Of a stretch of DNA of 64,000 nt, positions 17,398 to 27,172 are shown in pieces; within the stretch, counting starts at the first letter, position 1; each line of letters opens with the position of its first letter. This DNA is from Symbiodinium natans (taxonomy: Eukaryota > Sar > Dinophyceae > Suessiales > Symbiodiniaceae), in contig CAJNDS010002334.1 in NCBI GenBank assembly GCA_905221605.1, positions 122,501 to 186,500 of the forward strand. The letters are read 5' to 3'. Position numbers and translations under genes: made by a program. A model generated the notes under the pieces. That model was not told where the DNA came from. It worked only from the letters and a program-made list of their open reading frames with translations, and made no database searches.

Positions 17398-18804
17398 TTA
17401 AATAATTGGGTGGGAGTAAATGGGAAAGGTCTGTCCATTGGTATTCATGCGCATCGGGGTGGTTCTGTAGTACGCGTTGGGCTGAAACTGGTAGTGCCAG
17501 AACTTGACGATGAAGTGGCAGTGCGTGTCAATCCAGAGCTCACTGAATGGTGGGCCTCCCTCTGTGTCCGCGAACTCCTCCTGCATGTCTTGCGCGAGTT
17601 GTTGCAAGTCGAAATCAACGCGGGATCCATTGTCGGTCATCTCCCTGGTGCTGCGAGGGCATATGCCGTGTTGCTCCAGGCGTTTGAGAATGCTGGATAC
17701 CTCGTCGTAGGTCATGAACTGTGTGTCCCCCTGGATGAACAAGTAGTACCATGTGCGTATGGTGTCGTGGATGTTGAACATACGGATAATGCGAAAATGT
17801 CTGGTGGGATCATTTTCACATAGTTTGGCGGCGAGGTACTCGATGGAGGATAACTCTGGCCAGGCTTGCTCATGCGATATGGCCTGGACGTAGTTGAGCA
17901 TCATCAGGCATTGTATGTGACCAGTCTGGTACTCCTCTGTGACTTGGGGTGTGTGTTGGACATATAATCCCAGCATGCCGCGATGTGCGAAGTAGCACTC
18001 CTCGATGAAGAGGTCGCGGCGGTCCACGTGTCTATATGGGATTTGACTGACGGGTTGCGGCTCAAAGACGAGTTCCGTGCCACCCTTTGTCATCCGTTTG
18101 TTGCGCCACTGAAATGCCAACACGGTTGGCCACGTACATCTGTGGTCGTGCATGGGATAGATGTGTTTCTGTGTTTCCGGTAGTATGCGCATATCCACCA
18201 GATGGCGGTAGAAGTCCCTGGGGAGCTCTTCATTGCGTACGAGGAACTTGAACGTGACGAAGTCAGGTTCTCCTTGTTTGATGGTTTGGATCGCATTGTT
18301 GACTTTTTTGCTAACGCATTTCAGGATTTGGCTTTGGTACATCTCCATGTAGAAGCCGTGAATGATCGTGACGTTCAGGTTCGCGTACTGCACGACTGGT
18401 CGGGATCTTGCATGGTCTGCAAACTGAAATGGAAGAGGCAGACAATATCGATGGCGTAGTTGGGCCCGCAAAATCTGATGGGCGAAAACGGCTCCTTTGT
18501 GTAGTCGCTGTTGGCCTGCGGCCAGGGAGTCGGCTTCCATGGGCAGGTCCTGCGTGACGCATCGGTGTATCAAAGACTCTGGGTCGTCTTGTTGTGCGAG
18601 GGAATGCTGTAGATGAGGATGGGGGGAGAGGGTAGGGTCCAAGTGCAACATCGTGCTGTTCCGTTTTGCTCGTAGTGCTTGAAGGTGAAACTTCACTTCC
18701 TCGTCGGTCATGTGCCTGAGGTCCTTGGAGATGCCCTGGTCCATGAAGATGACTCTGTATTTCTTGCCGAGCTCCGGGAGTATCAGAGGGATGATTTGAT
18801 CCAT
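17398..18804 (-). CDS. ORF11 (copy 2): element protein, family of three (b)
   Basis: 468 residues, intact, with about four substitutions against 4008-5414 (Asn to Lys, Asn to Asp, and a two-residue change after GICP). Same domain-less character. Confidence 0.75.
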   Translation of the reverse strand: MDQIIPLILPELGKKYRVIFMDQGISKDLRHMTDEEVKFHLQALRAKRNSTMLHLDPTLSPHPHLQHSLAQQDDPESLIHRCVTQDLPMEADSLAAGQQRLHKGAVFAHQILRAQLRHRYCLPLPFQFADHARSRPVVQYANLNVTIIHGFYMEMYQSQILKCVSKKVNNAIQTIKQGEPDFVTFKFLVRNEELPRDFYRHLVDMRILPETQKHIYPMHDHRCTWPTVLAFQWRNKRMTKGGTELVFEPQPVSQIPYRHVDRRDLFIEECYFAHRGMLGLYVQHTPQVTEEYQTGHIQCLMMLNYVQAISHEQAWPELSSIEYLAAKLCENDPTRHFRIIRMFNIHDTIRTWYYLFIQGDTQFMTYDEVSSILKRLEQHGICPRSTREMTDNGSRVDFDLQQLAQDMQEEFADTEGGPPFSELWIDTHCHFIVKFWHYQFQPNAYYRTTPMRMNTNGQTFPIYSHPII

Positions 18805-19134
18805 CTTGCTCTACTATGTACAGTAACTGCTTCAAATTCTCTCACCGCATGTCACATGCTATTTGCAGCTCAACATGGGAATGCGCTTTGCAAATGTTCA
18901 ACTGCATGCTGTTGCATCACTAATCCTGCCCTTGTACCGGTGTGCTGGTCGTGTGAAGGATGCATCACAGGCAAATCATGTCTCTGTTCAGTGGAATGCA
19001 CACTCCGAAAGGCTGAACTGCGAACTTCTAAGTTTTCAGACTTCACAACGCACTGCAAACGAATCTTGTCCGCATTGGTCTACGGGTCTTCCATCCAGGG
19101 GTGGGTGGAATTGGGTCTTGCGTCGTCGAAGAGA

Positions 19135-20523
19135 TCAGTCCACGGACAGGTCCGGCTCGGTGTAGCTGTTGTAGGTGGTCGTCGGGAACCGTTGAACCGG
19201 ATTCCATTCTTGGCGTCTTTGCCAGAGCTCTTCTTCGTCTGAGATGGTGCCTACGTCTTCGAAGAACGTGTGGCTGGAAAGCGGGTGGTTGGGCTGCCGG
19301 TGGTCGTGCTCTGCGTGCAGTAGAGATGAGACTAGTCGTTTGTGTTGACGTAGCCACTCTGTCAGATTGTCACGTAGAGGTTGCATGGGGATAGCGCAGG
19401 TGGAGCCGTTGAAGTCGAGGATGGTGTAGTCCGGGCCGAAGATTTCTCTTGTGAAGCGCCATTCTGCATGTCTGGGGCTGAAAAACTTGAGGACGTGTAT
19501 CATCATGTGGATGTCGGCGCGTGAGAAGATATTGTTCTGCAAACAGGACTCGTTGTTCCTGGTTTGCCATTCCTGTAATTTGGTGTTGACGTAGAGGATG
19601 AGCTTGTGCGCCCCGAGGATTTCAGGAGGGAGGTACTGCTGGTACTCCTCAACCGTGTGCTGTCGGGTGATCGCCAAGATCGCATTCCACTCCATGTCAT
19701 CTTGAAGTTGGCGTTCTAGGTGCGAGGGGCGTGGGTTGGCTTTCTGGATGAAGATGACGCGTCCATCATGTAGCGGTTTCGTGGTGGGGGTTGGCAGGTC
19801 TTCTAGGAACAACTTGTCACCAATCTGGAAACCTTTTCTGGCCATTGTGGCTATGCGGACCGTGGTCTCGTACCACTGCGAGGCAATCAAAGCTGTGTTA
19901 GCCGATTCATACTTGGAGAAGACAATCTGGGCGATGTGGGGTAGGCACAGTGCCGCACCGGGATGTGGGTGGTCATCTCGAAGAGGTTTTTCAACGTAGT
20001 GACCTTTGATGTGAGTCGGGATGCGGCGGATGATGCGCTGAATGTTGAGCTCATGCTTGGTTTTGTCACGTACCTCTTGGCCGAGAAATTTTGAAACCGG
20101 GGTCAGCATCTGATTTTCAGTTGGTAGTAGGCACACGAACGTGGCCGTCGTAGATGTGCTGGAGGAGATGTAGAGGTCCTGAAAGCCATGGAATATCATC
20201 ATCATGTTCTTGAGCGCCTGGTAGGTGATGGCATTCTTGATATTGATGTGCCAGCCTTCGTATGCTTTGAAGTACGACGGGTCGATGACTTTGTGTAGGG
20301 GTGCCTTCTCCGTGTAGTACGCTGGGGCCGTGTGGTACGTGTCGTCGAGGTAGTTGTACCGTTGGTAAAAGGGTTCCATGCTGTAGTGTGGATCTCTGCG
20401 CAGATGCTCCATTTCGAGTTCGTGCTCATCCATGAAGATCACGTGGAGGGGACCGGTCAGGAAGTCCAGTATGTGGCTCCACATGTTGGGCTGGGGAAAG
20501 GGACGGGGTCGGGTTCGTGCCAA
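19135..20523 (-). CDS. ORF10 (copy 2): element protein, family of three (c)
   Basis: 462 residues, intact. Four changes against 5745-7133: Arg to Lys, Ile to Thr, Val to Ile and Val to Ala. The shared HVIFMDE and Trp-helix segments are unchanged. Confidence 0.75.
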   Translation of the reverse strand: MARTRPRPFPQPNMWSHILDFLTGPLHVIFMDEHELEMEHLRRDPHYSMEPFYQRYNYLDDTYHTAPAYYTEKAPLHKVIDPSYFKAYEGWHINIKNAITYQALKNMMMIFHGFQDLYISSSTSTTATFVCLLPTENQMLTPVSKFLGQEVRDKTKHELNIQRIIRRIPTHIKGHYVEKPLRDDHPHPGAALCLPHIAQIVFSKYESANTALIASQWYETTVRIATMARKGFQIGDKLFLEDLPTPTTKPLHDGRVIFIQKANPRPSHLERQLQDDMEWNAILAITRQHTVEEYQQYLPPEILGAHKLILYVNTKLQEWQTRNNESCLQNNIFSRADIHMMIHVLKFFSPRHAEWRFTREIFGPDYTILDFNGSTCAIPMQPLRDNLTEWLRQHKRLVSSLLHAEHDHRQPNHPLSSHTFFEDVGTISDEEELWQRRQEWNPVQRFPTTTYNSYTEPDLSVD

Positions 20524-20773
20524 AAAACTGTGGTCATGTTCTCACGCGTGATAGTGAAGGGATGAGGTCTGCCATGGGTAGGGGAGGGGGGGGAAAGGGG
20601 ACGGGGGAGGTGCTTAGGTCGGCATGGCTTCAACTCGCATCTTGCCAGTTAACGGCTTCTTTTGGATTCGCAAGAGGGCCTGTATGGCGCAGGTGTGTGA
20701 TGCTGTGTGCAGTGGCGATCAGGAAGATCACAATGTTCTCGGCAATCACATCGTCGATTTCCACGGCATGTTT

Positions 20774-21772
20774 CTACTTCACCGCCGGGTACATCTCGTC
20801 TTCTGAGATTTGGGATCGTCGATCATCTTCTTCTTCAGGTGGTGGATGGTAGGGCATTGGTGAGTTGTGTGGGGTGTCCTTCTTGGGTTCTGAGGGTTGT
20901 GTAGTTGGATCCGGCATTGCGCTATCCTCCTCGCGTCGGTGGATCGTGTAGTCGCCCTTGTACATGAAGCTTCTCTTGGTCTCCTTGTCGTAGTGCGTGT
21001 GATACTGCCAGCCGTTTTGGTGCCATGGGTGTTTCCAGAGCAGCTGGTGCTGGTGTGAATCTTCTTTGGCTTTTTTGCGTATCGCAGCGAGGCGAACGGC
21101 AAAGGGATGGGAATGAAGGGCTTGGGCGAAAGTGTGATATGTTGTGTCATTCCACTGGGTGTGGGCCTTCCACTCTGTGTACTTTTCCGGGTCTTCGATG
21201 GCCTCCCACGTTGTCAGAACGGGTTGGTCCGCGGGCCAGTCCGCGGCCACATAGGTGTGTGGATCGAGGTGTGCGAGGGAGATGTCCTGGAGAAGGTCCG
21301 AGGTGATGCCGTCGAACTCGGGGTGCAAGCGCGGGTCGTCCGGTTGGTACTGTTGTCGTCTTTTCTTGGTTGCTTGTGGTGGTGCGTCTTGATGAGGTAG
21401 GTGTGCGGGTTGTGGTGTGGGCATGGAGATCTTGTCTAGGTGGTAGCCGAAGTTCTTGTGCCAATCTTGCAGGTGTCCCCATATTGAGAGCGCCTCGCTG
21501 GTGGGGATCATGATGGGCGTGAAGGGATGGGGTGAGTTGCCGATTTTGGTGAGTTGTTCAAGTAGAAGTTGGGCGGTGTACCAGCGGATGGGGATGTGGA
21601 TGTCGGGGAGCTCCAAGTAATCCTGATCGTACGCGGCCTGCACTGCCTTGTTGAACGCCGTCTGGGTCAACCAACTCATGAGGTGGGGCGATCGGGGAAA
21701 GGTGAATGGGTGATGGTGCGAGTGTGGTTGATCTGAAAATGGTTTGGCTTCCGCAGTATCACGCAATCTCAC
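20774..21772 (-). CDS. ORF9 (copy 2): element protein with acidic tail
   Basis: 332 codons, alternative start at codon 32 (21679). Only a few changes against 7385-8383. The basic KKRR patch and acidic C-terminus are kept. Confidence 0.7.
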   Translation of the reverse strand: MRLRDTAEAKPFSDQPHSHHHPFTFPRSPHLMSWLTQTAFNKAVQAAYDQDYLELPDIHIPIRWYTAQLLLEQLTKIGNSPHPFTPIMIPTSEALSIWGHLQDWHKNFGYHLDKISMPTPQPAHLPHQDAPPQATKKRRQQYQPDDPRLHPEFDGITSDLLQDISLAHLDPHTYVAADWPADQPVLTTWEAIEDPEKYTEWKAHTQWNDTTYHTFAQALHSHPFAVRLAAIRKKAKEDSHQHQLLWKHPWHQNGWQYHTHYDKETKRSFMYKGDYTIHRREEDSAMPDPTTQPSEPKKDTPHNSPMPYHPPPEEEDDRRSQISEDEMYPAVK

Positions 21773-22023
21773 TCATGTTAGTACCTACTGTCCCTACAGG
21801 TCCTGTCAGCTTTCAATCAAGTCAAAAACTCAGTGTGCGGATTGACATGGTGCATGCACTTCAGACCTCTCCACGGAGCAGGTTTTGTGCTTATGATGCC
21901 GGCAGACATGTTGCGCTTGCCGAATCTCCGTCCGGCAGCGCCATCTCAAGACACACTTCGTCTTAAGGAATTGCATATACCACCCTACGTCAGAGAACTC
22001 CGCTGATCTCACTATCATCATCA

Positions 22024-22989
22024 TCAACTTCCGATGGCTCGATTCATGCATCTCCGGCATAGGTGGACTGTGTGCGTGCCTTCTTTGGCACACCATCCCC
22101 CGCACGCGCAGTACAGTCGGCATCCGTATTGCTGCCAGGTGGGGTGACTCTGGGCACGGGGCATGGGTTTGGGGTTGGGTCTGGGAGTGGGGTCCGTGGG
22201 TGCTGGTGGTGTGGGTCTGGGGTCATTGTCTCCTCGGTGCGATGATGCCGGATGTCTGGTCGACTGAGAATCATGTCGTGCCGGTCCCGGCGCCGTCGAT
22301 GACGAGGCGCGCGATGTTCTTGGAGACTTGGGTTTAGCTTTGACTGCGATGGTCTTGGTGACGACTAGTTGGTTTTCTGCTTGCTGGAGGTCCTCAAAGG
22401 TGCGGCGGTAGTTCTTGATGCTGTCCACGGTGTCGTCTTCCAGGATCTTGTACATGCCGTTTTCAGTGATCTGCTGTCTGTCCATCATGTCGATGAACTC
22501 GTAGACGGTGCAACCCGGGCGCTTTGTTGGAACTGCCAGCGAAATGGGTGTGAACCAGTTCAGCGCTTCGGAACTGCGTATCACGGTGTCACCCTTGGCG
22601 TCCTGAAAGCTCTTGAGGAGGGTTCTGAACAGGTCAGCTTGGTGCACGTGTTCACGTAATTTGAGTGCGGTAGAGTTGATGTCGAAGATCTTCTGTATCG
22701 CGTTCATAGTGATGGAATTGTCAAAGAGGAGGTTGGAGAGGTCCCCGACGCTGATGTCCTCCATAAGTTGGATGACCTGGGTCTTTGCCGTGGAAACTGC
22801 ACTTTGTAGCGCCAGTTTTTGCTGGCTGAGAGGCTCTGGTTGAGGCGGATTCTCCGTTCGATGTCGTCGAGGTGGGTCTCTTGAGTCCATGGCCAGCCTT
22901 GTTGCTCTGGTAGTGCGGGGACTTCGTCTGCAGGACCGCGATCTGTTTCGCCGGGGACGTTCATCTCCGTGGTGGTCGTGCTTCACCAT
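22024..22989 (-). CDS. ORF8 (copy 2): Gag-like layout with zinc tail
   Basis: 321 residues. Changes against 8634-9599 fall mainly in the disordered Pro/Arg linker, while the helical core and the C/H cluster at residues 290-314 are kept. This pattern fits a constrained zinc-binding tail and a loosely constrained linker. Confidence 0.75.
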   Translation of the reverse strand: MVKHDHHGDERPRRNRSRSCRRSPRTTRATRLAMDSRDPPRRHRTENPPQPEPLSQQKLALQSAVSTAKTQVIQLMEDISVGDLSNLLFDNSITMNAIQKIFDINSTALKLREHVHQADLFRTLLKSFQDAKGDTVIRSSEALNWFTPISLAVPTKRPGCTVYEFIDMMDRQQITENGMYKILEDDTVDSIKNYRRTFEDLQQAENQLVVTKTIAVKAKPKSPRTSRASSSTAPGPARHDSQSTRHPASSHRGDNDPRPTPPAPTDPTPRPNPKPMPRAQSHPTWQQYGCRLYCACGGWCAKEGTHTVHLCRRCMNRAIGS

Positions 22990-23037
22990 GACTGAGGTGG
23001 ATGAGCGATGGAAACGTTACTCGATCCAAACAATCTG

Positions 23038-23149
23038 TCATGTTTCATGATGGTCAGCTGCACAGTACGTGAGTTTCCGTATGCAATCAACGTCAAGGGG
23101 TTCCGTCACAAAGGGATGGGGGTAAGATGAAGTTTATCATGAAACATGA
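23038..23149. repeat. Inverted repeat in the ORF8/ORF7b spacer (copy 2)
   Basis: Copy of the 9648-9759 inverted repeat with one A-to-G change at the inner end of the left arm, still compatible with a G-U pair. Confidence 0.65.
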
Positions 23150-23270
23150 AGGTGCGGGACTCGCGCTTGGTCTCGGTTCTTTTGCTCACTCCAAGCCAAG
23201 CGTCGGATGTAGGTGAGATAGAACAGGAATCGTTTTTGGTGAAAACAAAATTGACCAAAGCGTAACAATG

Positions 23271-23417
23271 TTACTGGATGCTGTGGCGGTGCTGTTGAGG
23301 CCAGTTATCATCCAACTTTGCGTTCTGCACGACGTCGTTGAGTGGACAGATGAATTGTACCGGTTCCGGGTTCCGATTCTTGAGGTCATGGATCTTGAAG
23401 ATGCTGTAGAGGATCAT
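23271..23417 (-). CDS. ORF7b (copy 2): 48-codon overlapping ORF
   Basis: Identical in translation to 9881-10027, and overlaps the end of ORF7 by 32 nt. One base difference in this interval (near 23358) is silent in this frame. Confidence 0.4.
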   Translation of the reverse strand: MILYSIFKIHDLKNRNPEPVQFICPLNDVVQNAKLDDNWPQQHRHSIQ

Positions 23418-24171
23418 CTCTTTCGAGCGGGGCCCTGGAGTTTGATCTGTACTGTCCAATGGGTGCCTGTCTGGAGGATGTAGCTGAGCCGGTTGGGGAT
23501 CGAAGGCACCTGCACAGGTACTTGATGCTTTGGTCGTGTCGAGAAAGGAGCTGGTCGACGGTGTCCAAGCGAGTTCTTGTCTCGTCCAGGCTTGCGTAGA
23601 TGGTGGTGTGGGATATTGGATGAGGGTCCTGCGGGATGGTGGTATGGAGGCGGAGTCTGTCTCGTAGTTCTTGTAGTTGTTGGCGAGTTTGATGTCCAAG
23701 AGCATCTAGTCGTCCTCCTAGTTCCTGTAGTCGTCTGGCTTGGAGAGTTTGATCACGTTGGATATCGTTGAGCTGTAGGTGAAGATCGCGGATGGAACCT
23801 TTGTGTCGGCTGATGTCGTTGGAGGTGGAGGCTCTTGATGAGTCCGCCCTGTACGCCGCTCGTTTGACATCCAGGAGTTCTTCTAATACTGATTGGCTGC
23901 AGGTGCGCTCGTAGACGAAAGCGAGCTCCTGTTCCAGCTGGAAGACGGTCTGGTCGAGGGTCCGGATCTTCTCTGCTTGCGAGGATACTGTGTCTATGAG
24001 GAGCTTCACCGCGTCGTCCGTGGTCTGGTGGGTTGGATCGTTGGGATTGGCGATCTCATCTGGGATCTCGGAGGCTGTCTGCATTGTCTCCGGTTGGTTA
24101 TTGGGATGTTGCTGGCTTGCTGGCTGAGGATCCGGAATGGTCTGCTCCCCGTGCATCTTGTTGGTCGGCAT
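23386..24171 (-). CDS. ORF7 (copy 2): coiled-coil protein
   Basis: 261 residues, intact, with roughly ten substitutions against 9996-10781 (for example Ser to Phe in the TVxQLEQEL heptads and Gln to Glu in SVLxELL). It still fits a coiled coil. Confidence 0.75.
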   Translation of the reverse strand: MPTNKMHGEQTIPDPQPASQQHPNNQPETMQTASEIPDEIANPNDPTHQTTDDAVKLLIDTVSSQAEKIRTLDQTVFQLEQELAFVYERTCSQSVLEELLDVKRAAYRADSSRASTSNDISRHKGSIRDLHLQLNDIQRDQTLQARRLQELGGRLDALGHQTRQQLQELRDRLRLHTTIPQDPHPISHTTIYASLDETRTRLDTVDQLLSRHDQSIKYLCRCLRSPTGSATSSRQAPIGQYRSNSRAPLERDDPLQHLQDP

Positions 24172-24460
24172 GGTGAAGAATTGGATGATCGACTTGCTGG
24201 TCTATCAGCCGGGCAACTTCTTCTATGCTACGTCTGTCACTGCGTCAGCCACTGAAGAGAAGCGCTCTGGGTGGGTGCGGGAAAGGGTAGGGGCGGACTT
24301 CACATGATTGCATGATGTGCATGATCAAAATCACACTTCACTGCGGGACACGGGGCTTGGGGAGGAAAGGTTTGGGGACCTCAACGACTGCAATCCGTCA
24401 CTGCACATCATGGGCACTTGCTGGCGGTCTTTGATATTGATTTTGCTGTGGTACTTCGAG

Positions 24461-27112
24461 TCATCTATGCACAAACGTCAGCATGTCTGGGTCGTGGGCT
24501 TGGTAGAGGGCGCGAAGTTCTCGGAGTTGTTGTAGACGAACCGGCTCGGGATACGCTATCTTTGAGATCATGTGGCGTCTCGTTCGGTATGCACTGGCAC
24601 GGTGGACCATAGGTGTGGATCCCCGTGGCGAAAGGAGCTGGTGTGTCTGTGAGGGGAGAATGAGGCGAACTTCTTTGCGGTGTAGGTTGATGTTGCATCC
24701 GAGGTAGTTGGCTTCTTCTTGTTCTTCCAACAATATAGGCGGGCCGTAGAACTCTGTTTGGAGAAACTCGCTCCAAGGGCTCGTGTAAGCCCAACTTTGT
24801 GGCAGGATGCAAATGCGGTCGTCAACATATCTCTTGGCGAAGCGGTCGAGAATTGCGCGCGATGCCAAGGCTATGCGATATGTCTCATGCCATTGATGTT
24901 CTTCGACACAACAGACCATGTGGCACAACACCGGTGACATTGGGTGTCCCATTGGGCTACCTCTGGTCTGCTTGTATACTTGTTGTTGGGAGGTAAAGTA
25001 GCTGCATTTCAGGACGTACTGAGTGATCTCCCAGATGTCGTGCATGTAGATGGTGCGTCGACCATGGTTGATCTGCTTGTACTTCCCATTGAACGTTCTG
25101 GCCGTCCTAAGCGTCTTTTTGGGGTCGTAGGTGATGGAGACGTCCTGCCATGTGTCAAAGCCGTGCTGGGAGTTGGCGAAGTACTTGTCCATGGTGATCA
25201 TGAGGGCTTGGAGGATACGTTCCTGTGGGACACTGGTGAAGAAGCCCGCGAGGTCCGCGATCTGCATGTGCATGTCCGCGTTGTTGTAGTTCATGAAGGT
25301 GTGAAGTTCCTTGAAGATCTTGTAGGAGTTGTCCTGTTGCAGCGCTTGGGGGAAAGAGATGTACATGATGTTGGTGATGATCTTGGCGACCGTGGAGAAG
25401 AGCTTCTTGGCGAAGTGCTGGGCGAACGAGACAATGGGCCGTGACTTGATGAAGCCCTTCTTGCGCTTGGGGAAGATGTAGGACACCGGGACTTTGTCCT
25501 TGCGGTTTGGGTTGATGCCCCAGGCGTATCTTGTCTTGATGTTTTGGGGAAGTTGGTGCCACGCGTTGTGCGCCGCTGTGGTCGGGGTGATGTTGATCTT
25601 GGTGAAGACTTCAGGGTCGCCGTACATCTTGTCCATGAGCTGTTGGAAGTGGAGGGGGCAGTACGCTAGCATCTTGTGGGGATGGTGGTCCTCGCACGCG
25701 ATGATGTAGTCGCTGTACTGGGTTTTGAGGCTTTTGACCATGTGGTGGTTCACGTGTGCCTCCTTCACGTTGTGGCTGAGCTGTGCCGCCGGGGCAAGGG
25801 CGAGCTGCACGGCCTCCCTGGATGGGATGGAGAGTCCATTGCGTCTGCGCCATTTTCGAACATCTTCCGTCGTCTGCGAAATCCAAGTGTCTGGTTCCGG
25901 GAAAGTGCCCGTCTTGGACGAGTAGGTGACGATGTGGTATAGAGGGTCTTCTGGTGATGCGTGTGCGGTCTGAAGGTCGATGACTTGATGTTCACTGAGT
26001 TCCTGTGTGGGGTTGGGGCAAGTGCATCTTCTCGTAAGTTTTGGTCCAAAACACATTCGCTGCCAGTTGTGGCACTGGGCCTCGATGCTGGATCCTGGTT
26101 TGGCTACCACCGTGGTCTTCGGAACATGTAGTGGGCATAGTTCGTGGTAGTGGCTCGCGATGATGGCGCGTAGAACTTCTCGGAGATGGCGTTGGCATTC
26201 TTCCATAGGTGGCAGCAAACTGGTGACGAGGGGTCTTATGTTAGGGGTCTCCATATGTCTCTTGTCCAGTGCCTTGACCAATGCTGCCTTGCAGAACTCC
26301 TTGTATGGGGATTCAAGGATGTTGGTCATTCGTAGTAGTGTGTATATGTTCTCGGCCGGGAAGTTGCTGCTCATCAACGTTCTGGTGGTTTTCCATCGCA
26401 GAGCCGTGGTGGAGCACAGGGCGGTGAGGAGGCCCCGCATGCGTGTTTTGGTGTCTATCTGTACCTTGACGGCTCGCCAAGGTCTAGTTTTCCTGCCTAG
26501 GTGTCGATGTAGTCGGGCACGTAGTTTGGTTGCCAGCACGTTGACGTCGCAAATGATCTTGGGTTGGAAGGTGTGGCCTGTGTCTTCTTTGAAGTGTTTG
26601 TAGATGAAGGGGGCGTTGAGGGAGGGTTGGAGGTCCGCGATGTCTGCCTGCTCAATCATGTGCAACTCTGCCACATCGTCAACGCTGCGGACTTTGATCG
26701 GAACGAACTCCCAATATGTGTTGGTGGTGTGCCAGTAGTGTATGGCTGGTTCTGCGTTGGCCAGTTTTTGAGCGGCGAGTGCGTTGTGTTTTCTGCGTCG
26801 GTTGTCTTCTCTGACTGTGACTTTCGTGGAGGTGCTGCCAATACAGAGGTGCTCAAACATGCGTCCGTGGTCGACTCTCCAGTACACTGCGTTCGGCTGA
26901 TTGAAAAATTCGAATGTGTAGAGCTCCGGGGTGATACGGTGAAACTGCTTGAGGCGTACCAGTCTGCGTCGATCTACTTGGCGTCGAGGAAAATGGCAAA
27001 GAGCGGTGAGCCAAAACTTGCCGTATAGCCAAGTGGAGTATCTGTGTAAGAAGGGTATGCGGTGAAATGTGTATTGGACCACGCTCTTCGCGATGTCCAT
27101 GCACTTCACCAT
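24461..27112 (-). CDS. ORF6 (copy 2): GIY-YIG/Penelope-type RT with altered YIG tyrosine
   Basis: 883 residues, full length, RT motifs A, B and C as in copy 1. About 17 amino-acid changes against 11071-13722. Most striking is Tyr90 to Cys, so the nuclease core reads HLCIGS instead of HLYIGS. In GIY-YIG enzymes that tyrosine lines the active site, so this copy's nuclease may be impaired; this is inference from the family. Other changes include Cys422 to Arg, Cys752 to Arg and Asp809 to Asn. The CxC motif and Glu154 are kept. Confidence 0.92.
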   Translation of the reverse strand: MVKCMDIAKSVVQYTFHRIPFLHRYSTWLYGKFWLTALCHFPRRQVDRRRLVRLKQFHRITPELYTFEFFNQPNAVYWRVDHGRMFEHLCIGSTSTKVTVREDNRRRKHNALAAQKLANAEPAIHYWHTTNTYWEFVPIKVRSVDDVAELHMIEQADIADLQPSLNAPFIYKHFKEDTGHTFQPKIICDVNVLATKLRARLHRHLGRKTRPWRAVKVQIDTKTRMRGLLTALCSTTALRWKTTRTLMSSNFPAENIYTLLRMTNILESPYKEFCKAALVKALDKRHMETPNIRPLVTSLLPPMEECQRHLREVLRAIIASHYHELCPLHVPKTTVVAKPGSSIEAQCHNWQRMCFGPKLTRRCTCPNPTQELSEHQVIDLQTAHASPEDPLYHIVTYSSKTGTFPEPDTWISQTTEDVRKWRRRNGLSIPSREAVQLALAPAAQLSHNVKEAHVNHHMVKSLKTQYSDYIIACEDHHPHKMLAYCPLHFQQLMDKMYGDPEVFTKINITPTTAAHNAWHQLPQNIKTRYAWGINPNRKDKVPVSYIFPKRKKGFIKSRPIVSFAQHFAKKLFSTVAKIITNIMYISFPQALQQDNSYKIFKELHTFMNYNNADMHMQIADLAGFFTSVPQERILQALMITMDKYFANSQHGFDTWQDVSITYDPKKTLRTARTFNGKYKQINHGRRTIYMHDIWEITQYVLKCSYFTSQQQVYKQTRGSPMGHPMSPVLCHMVCCVEEHQWHETYRIALASRAILDRFAKRYVDDRICILPQSWAYTSPWSEFLQTEFYGPPILLEEQEEANYLGCNINLHRKEVRLILPSQTHQLLSPRGSTPMVHRASAYRTRRHMISKIAYPEPVRLQQLRELRALYQAHDPDMLTFVHR

Positions 27113-27172
27113 GGAAGAGTGTATGCGGTTGAGTCGTCTGGAGGGTTGCTGCGTTGTGAGTAGGGTACCTAG

